Shown one piece after another: positions 17,614 through 26,229 of a stretch of DNA of 63,681 nt. Numbering within the stretch: position 1 is the first letter of the stretch; each line of letters begins with the position of its first letter. The notes below the pieces were generated by a model. It did no database searches. It saw only the letters and a program-made list of their open reading frames with translations, and was not told where the DNA came from. The DNA comes from Deltaproteobacteria bacterium (GTDB taxonomy: Bacteria; Desulfobacterota; DSM-4660; Desulfatiglandales; Desulfatiglandaceae): NCBI GenBank assembly GCA_019307815.1, contig JAFDIV010000024.1, positions 1 through 63,681 on the forward strand, in the 5' to 3' direction. The position numbers were made by a program, and so were the translations under genes.

Positions 17614-17702
17614 ATTTTATCCTCTTCTGCAGGCTATGTACGCCGAATCTTTACTATCGCTCTAAGATGTTTCTAAGGTAAAAAGGGGTGCATGTCAACA
17701 GG

Positions 17703-17717
17703 TCACATTAGATGTGA
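17703..17717. promoter_or_regulatory. Palindromic operator candidate upstream of the UPF0173 gene
   Basis: TCACAT-TAG-ATGTGA is a perfect inverted repeat with 6-bp arms, ending ten bases before the -35 box of the hydrolase promoter. It lies between divergent glnS and the hydrolase and could serve either. Confidence 0.4.
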
Positions 17718-17727
17718 TCGTCATTAC

Positions 17728-17757
17728 TTGACAGGTGGCTTTTTGCCCTATTATATT
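17728..17757 (+). promoter_or_regulatory. Promoter of the UPF0173 hydrolase
   Basis: TTGACA (17728-17733) and TATATT (17752-17757) are 18 bases apart. A GGAGGT ribosome site follows before ATG 17803. Confidence 0.65.
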
Positions 17758-17802
17758 CCAAAAATATACGCCCCATAAACCCTATTTCCCTGGAGGTGCA
17801 TA

Positions 17803-18489
17803 ATGGCAGTAAAGATTATATGGTATGGGCATGCCTGTTTCCTGGTGGATACGGGAGATGCCAGGCTTCTTATGGATCCCTTTATCACAGACAATCCTTT
17901 GGCGCCCATAAAGGCCGATGAGGTGGAGGCAGATTACATCCTTGTGTCCCATGGCCACGGGGATCACCTTGGCGATGCAGTGGCCATCTCAAAAAGGACA
18001 GGGGCCATGGTGATATCAAATTATGAGATCCAGACATGGGTCATGGCGCAAGGCGTTGAGAAGGCCCATCCGCTTCACATTGGTGGCGGCTTTGACTTTC
18101 CCTGGGGAAGGGTAAAGCTCACCATTGCCCACCACGGCTCTGCACTTCCTGATGGCAGCTATGGGGGCAACCCATGCGGGTTCCTGCTCACTATTCAGGG
18201 CAAGAAGATTTACCATGCCTGTGATACGGGCCTTTTCTATGACATGAAGCTGATCGGCGAAGAAGGGATTGATCTGGCCATCTTGCCCATTGGCGACAAT
18301 TTCACCATGGGGCCGGATGATGCCCTAAGGGCTGTAAAGCTTATCCAGCCGGCCAAGGTAGTGCCTATCCATTATGACACCTTTGACGTGATAAAACAGG
18401 ACCCCCATGCCTGGGCAGAGCGGGTAAGAAAGGAAACCAATGTCCAAGTGATTGTCATGAAGCCAGGGGAAAGCATTGACCTAGGATAA
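17803..18489 (+). CDS. Metal-dependent hydrolase, UPF0173 (MBL fold)
   Basis: 228 residues, the usual family length. Starts IIWYGHACFLVDT; metal-binding HGHGDH (in LVSHGHGDHLGD), later His in IAHHGS, Asp in ACDTGLFYDM and a final His in VPIHYDTFD. The fold is that of metallo-beta-lactamase hydrolases such as UlaG/YtkL relatives. The physiological substrate is unknown. It has its own promoter and stands alone. Confidence 0.92.
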   Translation: MAVKIIWYGHACFLVDTGDARLLMDPFITDNPLAPIKADEVEADYILVSHGHGDHLGDAVAISKRTGAMVISNYEIQTWVMAQGVEKAHPLHIGGGFDFPWGRVKLTIAHHGSALPDGSYGGNPCGFLLTIQGKKIYHACDTGLFYDMKLIGEEGIDLAILPIGDNFTMGPDDALRAVKLIQPAKVVPIHYDTFDVIKQDPHAWAERVRKETNVQVIVMKPGESIDLG

Positions 18490-18527
18490 GGCAGGCTCAA
18501 GTCCAGCGTCCCTGGCCTCTTTTCCCT

Positions 18528-19706
18528 TTACGGCTGGGGCACGCTGGGCAGTGTTGCCACTGGCTGGGTCAGGAGAAAGTCTCCTTTTTCTATCCAGGAC
18601 TTCAGGATCTGGGCGATCTCGCGTGATCGCTTGTAAGAGGTCAAGGGAACTGTGGGGACATCCTGGCCATTGAAACGAATGGTTCCGCTCTTGAGTTCTG
18701 CGTAGGTTACGGTTCCCAGGCTTGTGGCCTCTCCTTTTGGGTAGTCGCTGCCGTAGTCAATGATGTTGGTATAGATCTCTTCATCCGAGACGCTGGTAAA
18801 TCGTGCCATATTGGCGTTCAATATGGGAATGGGAACCCCTATACCCACTGCCAATGAACAGCCGTAGCCGAGCATACTGACACCAGCCACCCATTTTGGA
18901 TCCATTTCCTTAAGATTGCCCATGACCATGAGGGTGCCAGCAGGCTGCATGGGAACACCGTTTTTGGACCTCTTTACATCTGGCTTATGCTGCGTTCCCG
19001 GGCCCAGTATGTATCCCTGGGCACCGCCCAGGAAGATTCTTGTGCCAAGGCCCAAAGTCACATAGTACGGATCATTGAACAGCGGGCTCAATTGCCCGGA
19101 TGTGGCATAGTTGGCATTTCCGGCGTGGGGTTTGAGCACACCCATGTAGGTATAGATAGTCTTGTCTGACAGGTTAATGGCGCAGTTATAGTTTTGATAG
19201 GCGTTACGTGGATTCAAAAGCACGGCATAGGGAAGATCTGCAAGGGTGATGCGCTTTTTTACCTCCCGGTTGGGATAGCAGTCCGTGCCGTAAGCTACGG
19301 CCTTAAGGTACACCTTTTTGCCCGCAATAAGGTCTTGAATCACATGACCCCCACCGTATTTGAATTGTCCTGGATGGACGCGGTTTAGGGGGTCATCCTC
19401 GGCCGGTTCTGTAGCTCCGATATATATATCTACTGCGGCCAGTCCAGCATAAGCCGGCACCCCATTCAGCCAGACCTTGGCCGCTTTTATGCCGGGCTTG
19501 GTGTGGCCGAAATTGATAAAGGCTCCAGAGGAACACATGGGAGAGAAGGTCCCTGTAGTAACAACATCCACTTCCCTGGCCGCCTTTTCAGGCCCTTTGG
19601 CCTTGACGATTTCAGTCATCTCATCGGCAGTGATAACAACAACGGTCCCCTTTTTTATCTTTTTATTGATTTCGTCAATGGTCTTTGAGACTTTTCTCTT
19701 GGGCAT
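18528..19706 (-). CDS. Homocysteine biosynthesis protein (DUF39/HcyS type)
   Basis: 392 residues with the DUF39 pattern: TTGTFSPMCSSGAFINFGH near the start, YGGGHVIQDLIAGK, and the C-terminal SYKRSREIAQILK. In methanogens and sulfate reducers this family is linked to making homocysteine from aspartate semialdehyde and sulfide. Two conserved Cys occur (SPMCSSG and YGTDCYPN). In archaea it is often fused to or paired with a ferredoxin/NIL protein; none is adjacent here. It has its own promoter (19742-19770). Confidence 0.85.
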   Translation of the reverse strand: MPKRKVSKTIDEINKKIKKGTVVVITADEMTEIVKAKGPEKAAREVDVVTTGTFSPMCSSGAFINFGHTKPGIKAAKVWLNGVPAYAGLAAVDIYIGATEPAEDDPLNRVHPGQFKYGGGHVIQDLIAGKKVYLKAVAYGTDCYPNREVKKRITLADLPYAVLLNPRNAYQNYNCAINLSDKTIYTYMGVLKPHAGNANYATSGQLSPLFNDPYYVTLGLGTRIFLGGAQGYILGPGTQHKPDVKRSKNGVPMQPAGTLMVMGNLKEMDPKWVAGVSMLGYGCSLAVGIGVPIPILNANMARFTSVSDEEIYTNIIDYGSDYPKGEATSLGTVTYAELKSGTIRFNGQDVPTVPLTSYKRSREIAQILKSWIEKGDFLLTQPVATLPSVPQP

Positions 19707-19741
19707 GTCCCGGTGTTCCCCCCTTTCAAAAGAATTTTTCT

Positions 19742-19770
19742 ATCATAAAGGGTGTATTTTCCTAAGACAA
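19742..19770 (-). promoter_or_regulatory. Promoter of the DUF39 gene
   Basis: On the minus strand TTGTCT (19770-19765), a 17-base spacer, then TATGAT (19747-19742), 36 bases upstream of the start codon. Confidence 0.5.
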
Positions 19771-19866
19771 GCAAAAGTTGCATGCCTGAGCTCGCTATTT
19801 TGCCGTTTTGTGTGGATAGGTAATAATTGACAATAGGGGTGAGGCTGGGATGTCTTGGGGTGAACC

Positions 19867-19893
19867 TTGACTTTTGGGCCGCCTTTCTATAAC
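19867..19893 (+). promoter_or_regulatory. Promoter candidate of the kdsA-lpt-rpoN block
   Basis: TTGACT (19867-19872) and TATAAC (19888-19893) with a short 15-base spacer, 65 bases upstream of the chosen kdsA start. Confidence 0.45.
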
Positions 19894-19957
19894 AGTTCAC
19901 AATTAGATAGAATGCCTTTTGGATTTATGGGGTGGAATATGGGAAGGAGTTGGTGGA

Positions 19958-20785
19958 GTGACAGCAGACAAGGTATTTAAAGTTGGGCAGTTCAGCATAG
20001 GGAGAAACGGTCCCTTTTTTTTGATTGCAGGGCCCTGTGTGGTTGAGAGCAAAGAGATCACTATGGAAGTGGCCCGTTTCTTGAGAAAGACCTCCTCTGA
20101 ACTTGATATCCCTGTTATTTTCAAGAGCTCTTATGATAAGGCCAATAGGACCTCCCTCCACTCCTATAGAGGCCCAGGCATGGAACAAGGCCTTGAAATT
20201 CTTGCCACGGTGAGAAAGGATCTGGGGCTTCCCGTATTATCTGACGTACATTTGCCCTCCCAAATCCCAACAGCAGAAAAGGTGCTAGACGTGTTACAGA
20301 TTCCCGCTTTTTTGTGCCGCCAGACGGACCTGATTCTTGCGGCAGCCCGTACCGGATTGCCTGTGAACATCAAGAAAGGGCAGTTCCTTTCACCTATGGA
20401 GATGGGACAGGCCGTGGAAAAAGTTATTTCAGCAGGCAATAGGAAGATCCTGCTGACCGAACGAGGGACCACATTTGGGTATAACAACTTGGTAGTGGAC
20501 ATGCGCTCTATACAGATCATGGGTGAATTGGGGTTCCCTGTGGTCTTTGACGCGACCCATAGCGTTCAATTGCCCGGGCAAGGCGGAAGCCACTCCGGAG
20601 GGCAGAGGCAGTTTGCCGCTGGGCTTGCCAAGGCCGCGGTGGCTGCAGGAGCAGATGGTGTTTTTATGGAGATTCACCCTGACCCTGATTCCGCCCTCTG
20701 CGATGGCCCTAACTCCTTGCCTCTCGATTCAGTAAAGCCTCTTATAAAAAAACTTAAGGCTATCCATCAAGTTGTGCGGTCTTGA
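19958..20785 (+). CDS. kdsA: 3-deoxy-D-manno-octulosonate 8-phosphate synthase
   Basis: Condenses arabinose 5-phosphate with phosphoenolpyruvate in KDO synthesis for lipid A core. I choose GTG 19958 (VTADKVFKVG) because AAGGAG lies just upstream; an in-frame ATG at 19919 would add 13 poorly conserved residues. Length 275 is normal. Diagnostic runs: IFKSSYDKANRTS, SYRGPGMEQGLEIL, GTTFGYNNLVVDM, IHPDPDSALCDGPNSLPL. AGPCVVES carries the Cys of the metal-dependent class, where the E. coli type has Asn. Followed by kdsC and the lpt genes; kdsD is not between them. Confidence 0.95.
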   Translation: MTADKVFKVGQFSIGRNGPFFLIAGPCVVESKEITMEVARFLRKTSSELDIPVIFKSSYDKANRTSLHSYRGPGMEQGLEILATVRKDLGLPVLSDVHLPSQIPTAEKVLDVLQIPAFLCRQTDLILAAARTGLPVNIKKGQFLSPMEMGQAVEKVISAGNRKILLTERGTTFGYNNLVVDMRSIQIMGELGFPVVFDATHSVQLPGQGGSHSGGQRQFAAGLAKAAVAAGADGVFMEIHPDPDSALCDGPNSLPLDSVKPLIKKLKAIHQVVRS

Positions 20786-20897
20786 GCCGCAGACCGGTCC
20801 TCCCTTACCTTTTTCAACCCCTTGGTCCCAAGTGCTGGTAGCTTGGGTCATAGCTTAATTCCGGCTTTTTTTGGGAAAAGGGGGACTGAAGAGATCT

Positions 20898-21389
20898 ATG
20901 GAAGATAAGGCTAGAGTAATAGAATTGGTCCTAATGGATGTGGACGGGGTAATGACTGATGGAAGGCTTTGGGTAGGCCCCGAGGGAGAGATATTCAAGT
21001 GCTTTCACGTAAGGGATGGGCTGGGGTTAAAACGTTTGATGGCAAGAGGCATTCAGGTGGCTTTAGTGACTGGAAGGAGGTCTGCCGCCCTTGAGCAAAG
21101 GGCCAGGGAGCTGGGCATTTCGGAGGTGTATCAGGGCGTTGAAGAGAAAAGGGAATTTGCTAGGGCCTTGCGAAGGAAGAAAGGTTTGAACAAAGATCAG
21201 GTATGCGCCGTGGGGGATGACCTTCCTGATTTGGGGCTTTTTGAGGAGGCAGGCCTTAAGGTAGCTGTGGCCGATGCAGTCAAGGAGGTGAGAGAAAGGG
21301 CCGATATAATCACTAAGAAAAGGGGAGGGGAAGGGGCAGTACGGGAGCTATGTGAATGGATATTAAAGGCCAGAGGCGAGTGGAATTAG
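20898..21389 (+). CDS. kdsC: 3-deoxy-D-manno-octulosonate 8-phosphate phosphatase
   Basis: 163 residues from ATG 20898 (GAAGAG upstream). A HAD phosphatase of the C0, tetramer-forming type: motif I MDVDGVMTDG, motif II VTGRRS, Lys in RRKKGL, motif III VGDDLPDLGLF. It dephosphorylates KDO-8-phosphate. It sits between kdsA and lptC, matching its role in the pathway. A TTG at 20871 would extend the protein by nine residues without family support. Confidence 0.94.
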   Translation: MEDKARVIELVLMDVDGVMTDGRLWVGPEGEIFKCFHVRDGLGLKRLMARGIQVALVTGRRSAALEQRARELGISEVYQGVEEKREFARALRRKKGLNKDQVCAVGDDLPDLGLFEEAGLKVAVADAVKEVRERADIITKKRGGEGAVRELCEWILKARGEWN

Positions 21390-21428
21390 CTTTACATGCT
21401 ATTTTCTACCCTGATATAATTTCTGGAA

Positions 21429-22001
21429 ATGAAACGGTTTTTAAAGAATTATTGGCCTTTGGTCTGTTTGGGGATCATTTGTATCGCTGTGGGGCTATAT
21501 GTGGCCCGGGCGGTCCGGGATCTGCCGGATGAGGCGATTCTTGAGCAGGCCCTTTTCAAAGACGGCATCAGGCTCAAAGAGGTCCATTATAGCCAGGGGG
21601 ACCTTGGCAGTAATGTGAAGTGGAAATTGGATGCTGAGGAAGTGAAGCTTTCACAGGACAAGAAAACGGTTTCCTTTCGTCAATTTCATTTATTGGTAGA
21701 GCCCAAAGGGAGGCCTAAGGTGCAACTGAAGGGAGACAAGGGTACGTATTCGCGACAAACGGGGTTAGTGAACATGTGGGGAAACTTGAGGGTTGAATCT
21801 GAAAATGGCTACCGGGCAGCCTCTCAACATATTGTTTTCGACGAGAAGAACGGGCTCCTGAGCACTGAGGACCCGGTACAGATTTCTGGCCCGTTTTTCA
21901 CCCTCACGGGAAAGGGCCTTTTTGTGGATTTGAAAAGGGAGATCTTTAAGATCCATTCTGATGTGACCACGATTGTGGCAAGGGAGTTGCTCAGTTCATG
22001 A
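21429..22001 (+). CDS. lptC: LPS export ABC transporter periplasmic protein LptC
   Basis: 190 residues. A single N-terminal membrane anchor (WPLVCLGIICIAVGLYVA) and then a periplasmic beta-jellyroll region with the LptC pattern of alternating strands (LKEVHYSQGD, WKLDAEEVKL, GDKGTYSR, MWGNLRVESENGYRAAS). It hands LPS from LptB2FG to LptA. Overlaps lptA by four bases. Confidence 0.9.
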   Translation: MKRFLKNYWPLVCLGIICIAVGLYVARAVRDLPDEAILEQALFKDGIRLKEVHYSQGDLGSNVKWKLDAEEVKLSQDKKTVSFRQFHLLVEPKGRPKVQLKGDKGTYSRQTGLVNMWGNLRVESENGYRAASQHIVFDEKNGLLSTEDPVQISGPFFTLTGKGLFVDLKREIFKIHSDVTTIVARELLSS

Positions 22002-22546
22002 GACGGTGGATGAGCATTGCCCGTATCTTGTGTTATCTTATATTATTGTTCTTCCCTGGTCTTTTTGTGTATGCTGAGTCGAGTAATCCCCTTGAAACTC
22101 CCCCTGCTGATCAATCCCGCCCCATGGTCATCAAGTCTGATTCCCTTGTGGTAGATGACGCAAAGAAAATAGTCATCTTTACAGGTCAGGTGAATGCCAA
22201 AAAAGACGATTTTACTATTGATTGCGACAAGATGGTGGTCTATTACAAAAGTGCCAAGCCTTCAGCCAGTAAAGGGAATCTAGGGGCCAAAATCACGAAG
22301 ATTGTTGCAGAGGGAGATGTGAAGATTCACCGCCGGGCAGGGGGGGTGGCTTTGGCGCGGCGGGCCGTCTATTACCAAGATGAGGAAAGGGTGGTTTTGA
22401 CCGGCGATCCCATGGTGAAACAGGGCGAGGACTTTGTGCAGGGAGATAAGATTACCATCTTTTTAAAAGAGAACAGAAGTATTGTGGAAAGTTCTCAACA
22501 GAGGAAGGTAAAGGCCGTTATTTATCCAAAGAGGGAAACCAAATAA
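21998..22546 (+). CDS. lptA: LPS transport periplasmic protein LptA (OstA)
   Basis: 182 residues with a signal peptide ending near VYAES. The OstA-like beta-jellyroll is evident: KSDSLVVDDAKKIVIFTGQV, IDCDKMVVYY, IVAEGDVKIHR, ARRAVYYQDEERVVLTGDP. It forms the periplasmic bridge carrying LPS to LptD. It starts inside the end of lptC and is followed five bases later by lptB. Confidence 0.92.
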   Translation: MRRWMSIARILCYLILLFFPGLFVYAESSNPLETPPADQSRPMVIKSDSLVVDDAKKIVIFTGQVNAKKDDFTIDCDKMVVYYKSAKPSASKGNLGAKITKIVAEGDVKIHRRAGGVALARRAVYYQDEERVVLTGDPMVKQGEDFVQGDKITIFLKENRSIVESSQQRKVKAVIYPKRETK

Positions 22547-22550
22547 CTCG

Positions 22551-23282
22551 ATGCATGGCCAGGAGACATTTGGAGCAGAGGGTCTCGTAAAGCTCTACAA
22601 TGGAAGGCGGGTGGTAGATCAGATTTCCATCTTTTTGAAACGACGCGAAGTGGTGGGCCTGCTAGGACCCAATGGCGCCGGAAAAACCACCACCTTTTAT
22701 ATGATGGTGGGTCTTACTCAGCCCAATGGGGGCAGGGTTCTTTTGGACGGTGAAGATATTACCCATGAACCCATGTATGTGAGGGCTCGTAGAGGGGTGA
22801 CGTATTTGGCTCAGGAGCCATCGGTATTTCGAAAGTTGACTGTGGAGGAGAATATCTTGGCCATCTTGGAGGCAAGGGGTGTTGCGCCTCAGGAGAGGGC
22901 AGAGAGGACTAGCCGGGTGCTTGAAGATTTGAACATTAGGCACTTACGGAAGCAGAAGGCCGCAAGCCTTTCAGGTGGTGAGCGCAGGAGACTTGAGATT
23001 ACCAGGGCATTGGCCACTGAACCCAGATTCATGTTGCTTGATGAGCCCTTTGCAGGGATAGATCCCTTGGCAGTGGCTGACTTGCAAGAGATCATTAAAC
23101 AGTTGAAAGATAGGGGCCTGGGCATTATTATAACTGACCATAACGTGAGGGAAACATTGAACGTATGCGACCGGGCCTATATTATTCATCAGGGTCGCAT
23201 AGTGGTCTCTGGCAGCCCTGAGCAGATCGTTGCCAGTGAGGTTGCTAGGGGGGTTTACCTGGGCGACGATTTCAACCTATAG
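22551..23282 (+). CDS. lptB: LPS export ABC transporter ATP-binding protein LptB
   Basis: 243 residues. Walker A GPNGAGKT, Q-loop YLAQEPSVF typical of LptB, signature LSGGERRR, Walker B FMLLDEPFAGIDP, H-loop ITDHNVRE. It powers extraction of LPS from the inner membrane with LptFG, whose genes are not in the window. Its position directly before rpoN is the common proteobacterial order. Confidence 0.96.
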   Translation: MHGQETFGAEGLVKLYNGRRVVDQISIFLKRREVVGLLGPNGAGKTTTFYMMVGLTQPNGGRVLLDGEDITHEPMYVRARRGVTYLAQEPSVFRKLTVEENILAILEARGVAPQERAERTSRVLEDLNIRHLRKQKAASLSGGERRRLEITRALATEPRFMLLDEPFAGIDPLAVADLQEIIKQLKDRGLGIIITDHNVRETLNVCDRAYIIHQGRIVVSGSPEQIVASEVARGVYLGDDFNL

Positions 23283-23313
23283 CCTTGGCTGTAAGGATGG
23301 ATTATTTCACAAA

Positions 23314-24756
23314 ATGGCCTTGGAACTGAAACAATCTTTGAGCCTGAGTCAGCAGCTGATTATGACGCCGCAGCTTCAGCAGGCGATCAAGCTGTTGCAG
23401 CTTAGCAGGCTGGAGCTCCTGGAGACCATTTATCAGGAGATGGAGACAAACCCTGTTTTGGAGGAACAGGGCGCAATAGAGAGTGAGGAGGAAGAACTCA
23501 GCGTCGAAGACGAAAAACCGGACCTGGACGAGGAGGCCACCCCTTTGCCTGAGGTGGATGTGGAGGAGCCACCCCATGATGAGGTAGACTGGGAAAGTTA
23601 TCTATCCGAATATAACACTGGCTGGGCAGAGACCCCTTACGAAGACCGAGACGTTCCTCAGTTTGAAAACATCACCTCCACCAAGACCAACCTGTATTCC
23701 CATCTCATGTGGCAGCTCAATATGAATGATTTTGATGAGGCCCAAAAGGAGATAGGGCTTCACATTATTGGCAATATCACAGAGGATGGATATCTGGATA
23801 TCACGGTGGAAGAATTGGCCAAGAATACCGGGTATCCTGTGGAAAAGGTGGGGGAGACGTTAAAGCTGATCCAGACCTTTGACCCAATAGGAGTAGGGGC
23901 TCGGGATACCCGGGAGTGCCTGCTGATTCAGGCCAGGTTTCATAATTTGGAGGGAACAATCGTAGAGAAGATCATCCTGGATCACCTTGGAGACTTGGAA
24001 GAGAAACGATACGAGCATATTGCCAAGAAACTGGGTATATCCATGGATGAGGTGATATCGGCCGTCTCTATTATCCGGGGCCTTGAGCCCAAACCCGGCA
24101 GAAGCTATTCGGATGAAGAGACCATTTATGTGAGCCCCGACATCTATGTCTTCAAGGTGGGCGATGACTACGAGATCGTTTTAAACGAAGACGGCCTTCC
24201 AAAGCTTCGGATCAATGCTTATTATAAGGATGTGTTAATTAGAAAGGACTCTCTGCCTGACAATGTAAAGGCATATATCCAAGAGAAACTGAAGTCAGCC
24301 GCATGGCTCATAAGAAGTATTCACCAGAGGCAAAGAACTATCTATAAGGTGACAGAGAGTATCGTCCGGTTCCAGCGGGAATTTTTTGACAAAGGAATCA
24401 CTCACTTGAAGCCTTTGGTATTAAGGGACGTGGCCGAAGACATTCAGATGCATGAGTCAACGATCAGCCGGGTGACCACCAATAAATATGTATATACCCC
24501 CCAGGGGCTTTTTGAACTGAAGTTCTTTTTTAACAGCGCAATTAGCAGTGTAGAGGGAGAGGCGGTGGCCTCGGAAAGTGTCAAGGAGCACATTCGCAAT
24601 ATCATCAAAATGGAAAATAAACAAAAGCCGTACAGCGATCAAGAGATTGCGGATATTCTAAAAAAGCTGAACATCAATGTGGCAAGGCGTACCGTGGCCA
24701 AGTATCGTGAATCAATGGGAATTCTCCCATCTCGAAAACGCCGGAAGCCCTTTTAG
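23314..24756 (+). CDS. rpoN: RNA polymerase sigma-54 factor
   Basis: 480 residues from ATG 23314 (MALELKQSLSLSQQLIMTPQ). Region I is Gln/Leu-rich (LQQAIKLLQLSRLELLETI), region II is acidic (multiple Glu/Asp at 50-110), the core-binding and DNA-binding region III follows, with the HTH around HESTISRVTTNKY and the RpoN box ARRTVAKYRESM near the C-terminus. It directs transcription at -24/-12 promoters with NtrC-type activators, two of which are encoded in this window (4350-5717 and 43863-45230). Confidence 0.97.
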   Translation: MALELKQSLSLSQQLIMTPQLQQAIKLLQLSRLELLETIYQEMETNPVLEEQGAIESEEEELSVEDEKPDLDEEATPLPEVDVEEPPHDEVDWESYLSEYNTGWAETPYEDRDVPQFENITSTKTNLYSHLMWQLNMNDFDEAQKEIGLHIIGNITEDGYLDITVEELAKNTGYPVEKVGETLKLIQTFDPIGVGARDTRECLLIQARFHNLEGTIVEKIILDHLGDLEEKRYEHIAKKLGISMDEVISAVSIIRGLEPKPGRSYSDEETIYVSPDIYVFKVGDDYEIVLNEDGLPKLRINAYYKDVLIRKDSLPDNVKAYIQEKLKSAAWLIRSIHQRQRTIYKVTESIVRFQREFFDKGITHLKPLVLRDVAEDIQMHESTISRVTTNKYVYTPQGLFELKFFFNSAISSVEGEAVASESVKEHIRNIIKMENKQKPYSDQEIADILKKLNINVARRTVAKYRESMGILPSRKRRKPF

Positions 24757-24803
24757 ATGTCCAGCCGTATTTGGATCTTAACGTTTTTCCGGGAGGTGGC
24801 CAT

Positions 24804-25337
24804 ATGGACATAAATGTGACGTTCCGACATACGGAGCCGATGGAGAGTCTCAAGACCTATGCAGAAGAGAAGATATCCAAATTGGACAAATATCTTGATT
24901 CCCCTGCAGAGGCCCATATCGTACTTACGGTGGAGAAATTCAGACATCAGGCAGATGTGACTTTGAGTGTAAACGGTACCAGGATCAAGGCCTTCGAGGA
25001 AACAGGGGATATGTATTCAGCCATTGATCAGGTGATGGACAAGATAGAGAAACAACTCAAAAGACATCTGTCCAAGATGCGTGATCGGCGGCCAGATAAC
25101 ACTCGCGAGGAGGAGATGCCTTCCTCCGAGGCTGCTGAGGGTGGGCCCATATTGGAAGAAGAGCCTGTTATTGAAGTGGAAAAGCTAGAGGCCAAGCCCA
25201 TGGACCCAGAGGAAGCCGCTATGCAGCTTGGTTTTTCCAAACAAGATTTCCTTGTGTTCCGAAATGCCAAAACAAGTGAAATCAACGTTCTTTACAGACG
25301 AAGGGACGGTAACCTTGGTTTGATTGAACCGGCATAA
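24804..25337 (+). CDS. hpf: Ribosome hibernation promoting factor, long form
   Basis: 177 residues from ATG 24804, with GGGAGGTGG just upstream. N-terminal S30AE domain (DINVTFRHTEPMESLKTYAE, VEKFRHQADVTLSVNG), an acidic linker, and the C-terminal dimerisation domain (AAMQLGFSKQDFLVFRNAKT, NVLYRRRDGNLGLIEP). The long form dimerises 70S ribosomes into 100S particles. Position after rpoN is the classical order. Confidence 0.95.
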   Translation: MDINVTFRHTEPMESLKTYAEEKISKLDKYLDSPAEAHIVLTVEKFRHQADVTLSVNGTRIKAFEETGDMYSAIDQVMDKIEKQLKRHLSKMRDRRPDNTREEEMPSSEAAEGGPILEEEPVIEVEKLEAKPMDPEEAAMQLGFSKQDFLVFRNAKTSEINVLYRRRDGNLGLIEPA

Positions 25338-25356
25338 AGGAGTTTGAACCCGATAC

Positions 25357-25818
25357 ATGAAACTATCAGAGATCATTACACCAGAGAGAATTATTCCCGA
25401 GCTAAAGGCCAAGGACAAGGCAAGCGTGCTGGAAGAGCTGGCTAAGGTGGTGTGTAGAGGTGAGCCAGGTGTGGACAAGGATGCCCTCGTAAAGGTGCTT
25501 CTTGAGAGGGAGCGACTTGGCAGCACCGGAATCGGAGATGGAGTAGCCATTCCTCACGGAAAGCTCGGTGGAGTAACCCAGCCCATTATTTCTTTTGGAA
25601 GAAGCAAGACAGGTCTGGATTTTGACTCAATGGATACCCAACCTGTGCATCTATTTTTCTTGCTTGTGGCTCCGGAGAATTCTGCGGGAGCACACCTGAA
25701 GGTTTTGGCCAAGATCGCCAAAATGTTAAAGAACAGCGGCTTTCGCAAAAAGTTGATGGAAGCAGAGGGTCGGCAGGAACTCTATGAGGTCATCGTGGGA
25801 AGTGATGATGAGCTGTGA
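25357..25818 (+). CDS. ptsN: PTS-Ntr EIIA component
   Basis: 153 residues of the fructose/nitrogen EIIA family. The phosphorylated His is in GVAIPHGKLGG. It regulates potassium and nitrogen related functions rather than sugar uptake. Follows hpf by 19 bases. In many relatives hprK and rapZ come next; here the next gene is the mannose-type EIIA. Confidence 0.93.
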   Translation: MKLSEIITPERIIPELKAKDKASVLEELAKVVCRGEPGVDKDALVKVLLERERLGSTGIGDGVAIPHGKLGGVTQPIISFGRSKTGLDFDSMDTQPVHLFFLLVAPENSAGAHLKVLAKIAKMLKNSGFRKKLMEAEGRQELYEVIVGSDDEL

Positions 25819-25827
25819 GTGTGGGCT

Positions 25828-26229
25828 ATGGTAGGACTTCTTATCATTTCACATTGTGATCTTGGCCGGGAGTTATTGAACGCAGCCGAGCTTATTTTGG
25901 GGAAGTTGGAAAACGCGGATTCCATTTCCATAACTACCACGGCCAACAGCGAGGAACTTCTGGAGTCCATTTCCAAGAAAATAGAGTCGCTGAACAAGGG
26001 GAAAGGGGTCCTTATTTTGACGGACATGTTTGGGGGCACACCGTCCAACCTCAGCTTATCTTTTTTGGAGGATGACACTGTGGAGGTATTGACGGGTGTG
26101 AACCTGCCGATGGTGATTGCAGTTGCACAGGACAGGGACCGGTTAAGTTTGAGCGAATTGGGTGAGAAGGCCCAAGAGGCTGGAAAGAGGAGCATCGCCC
26201 TTGCCGGTAAACTGTTAAAGGCAGAATGA
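25828..26229 (+). CDS. PTS mannose-family EIIA protein
   Basis: 133 residues from ATG 25828 (MVGLLIISHCDLG); a GTG nine bases earlier is an alternative. EIIA-Man features are the active His in ISHCDLG and ILTDMFGGTPSNLSLSF. It probably works with ptsN in a regulatory PTS, since no sugar EIIB/C/D genes are present. It overlaps rimI by four bases. Confidence 0.9.
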   Translation: MVGLLIISHCDLGRELLNAAELILGKLENADSISITTTANSEELLESISKKIESLNKGKGVLILTDMFGGTPSNLSLSFLEDDTVEVLTGVNLPMVIAVAQDRDRLSLSELGEKAQEAGKRSIALAGKLLKAE

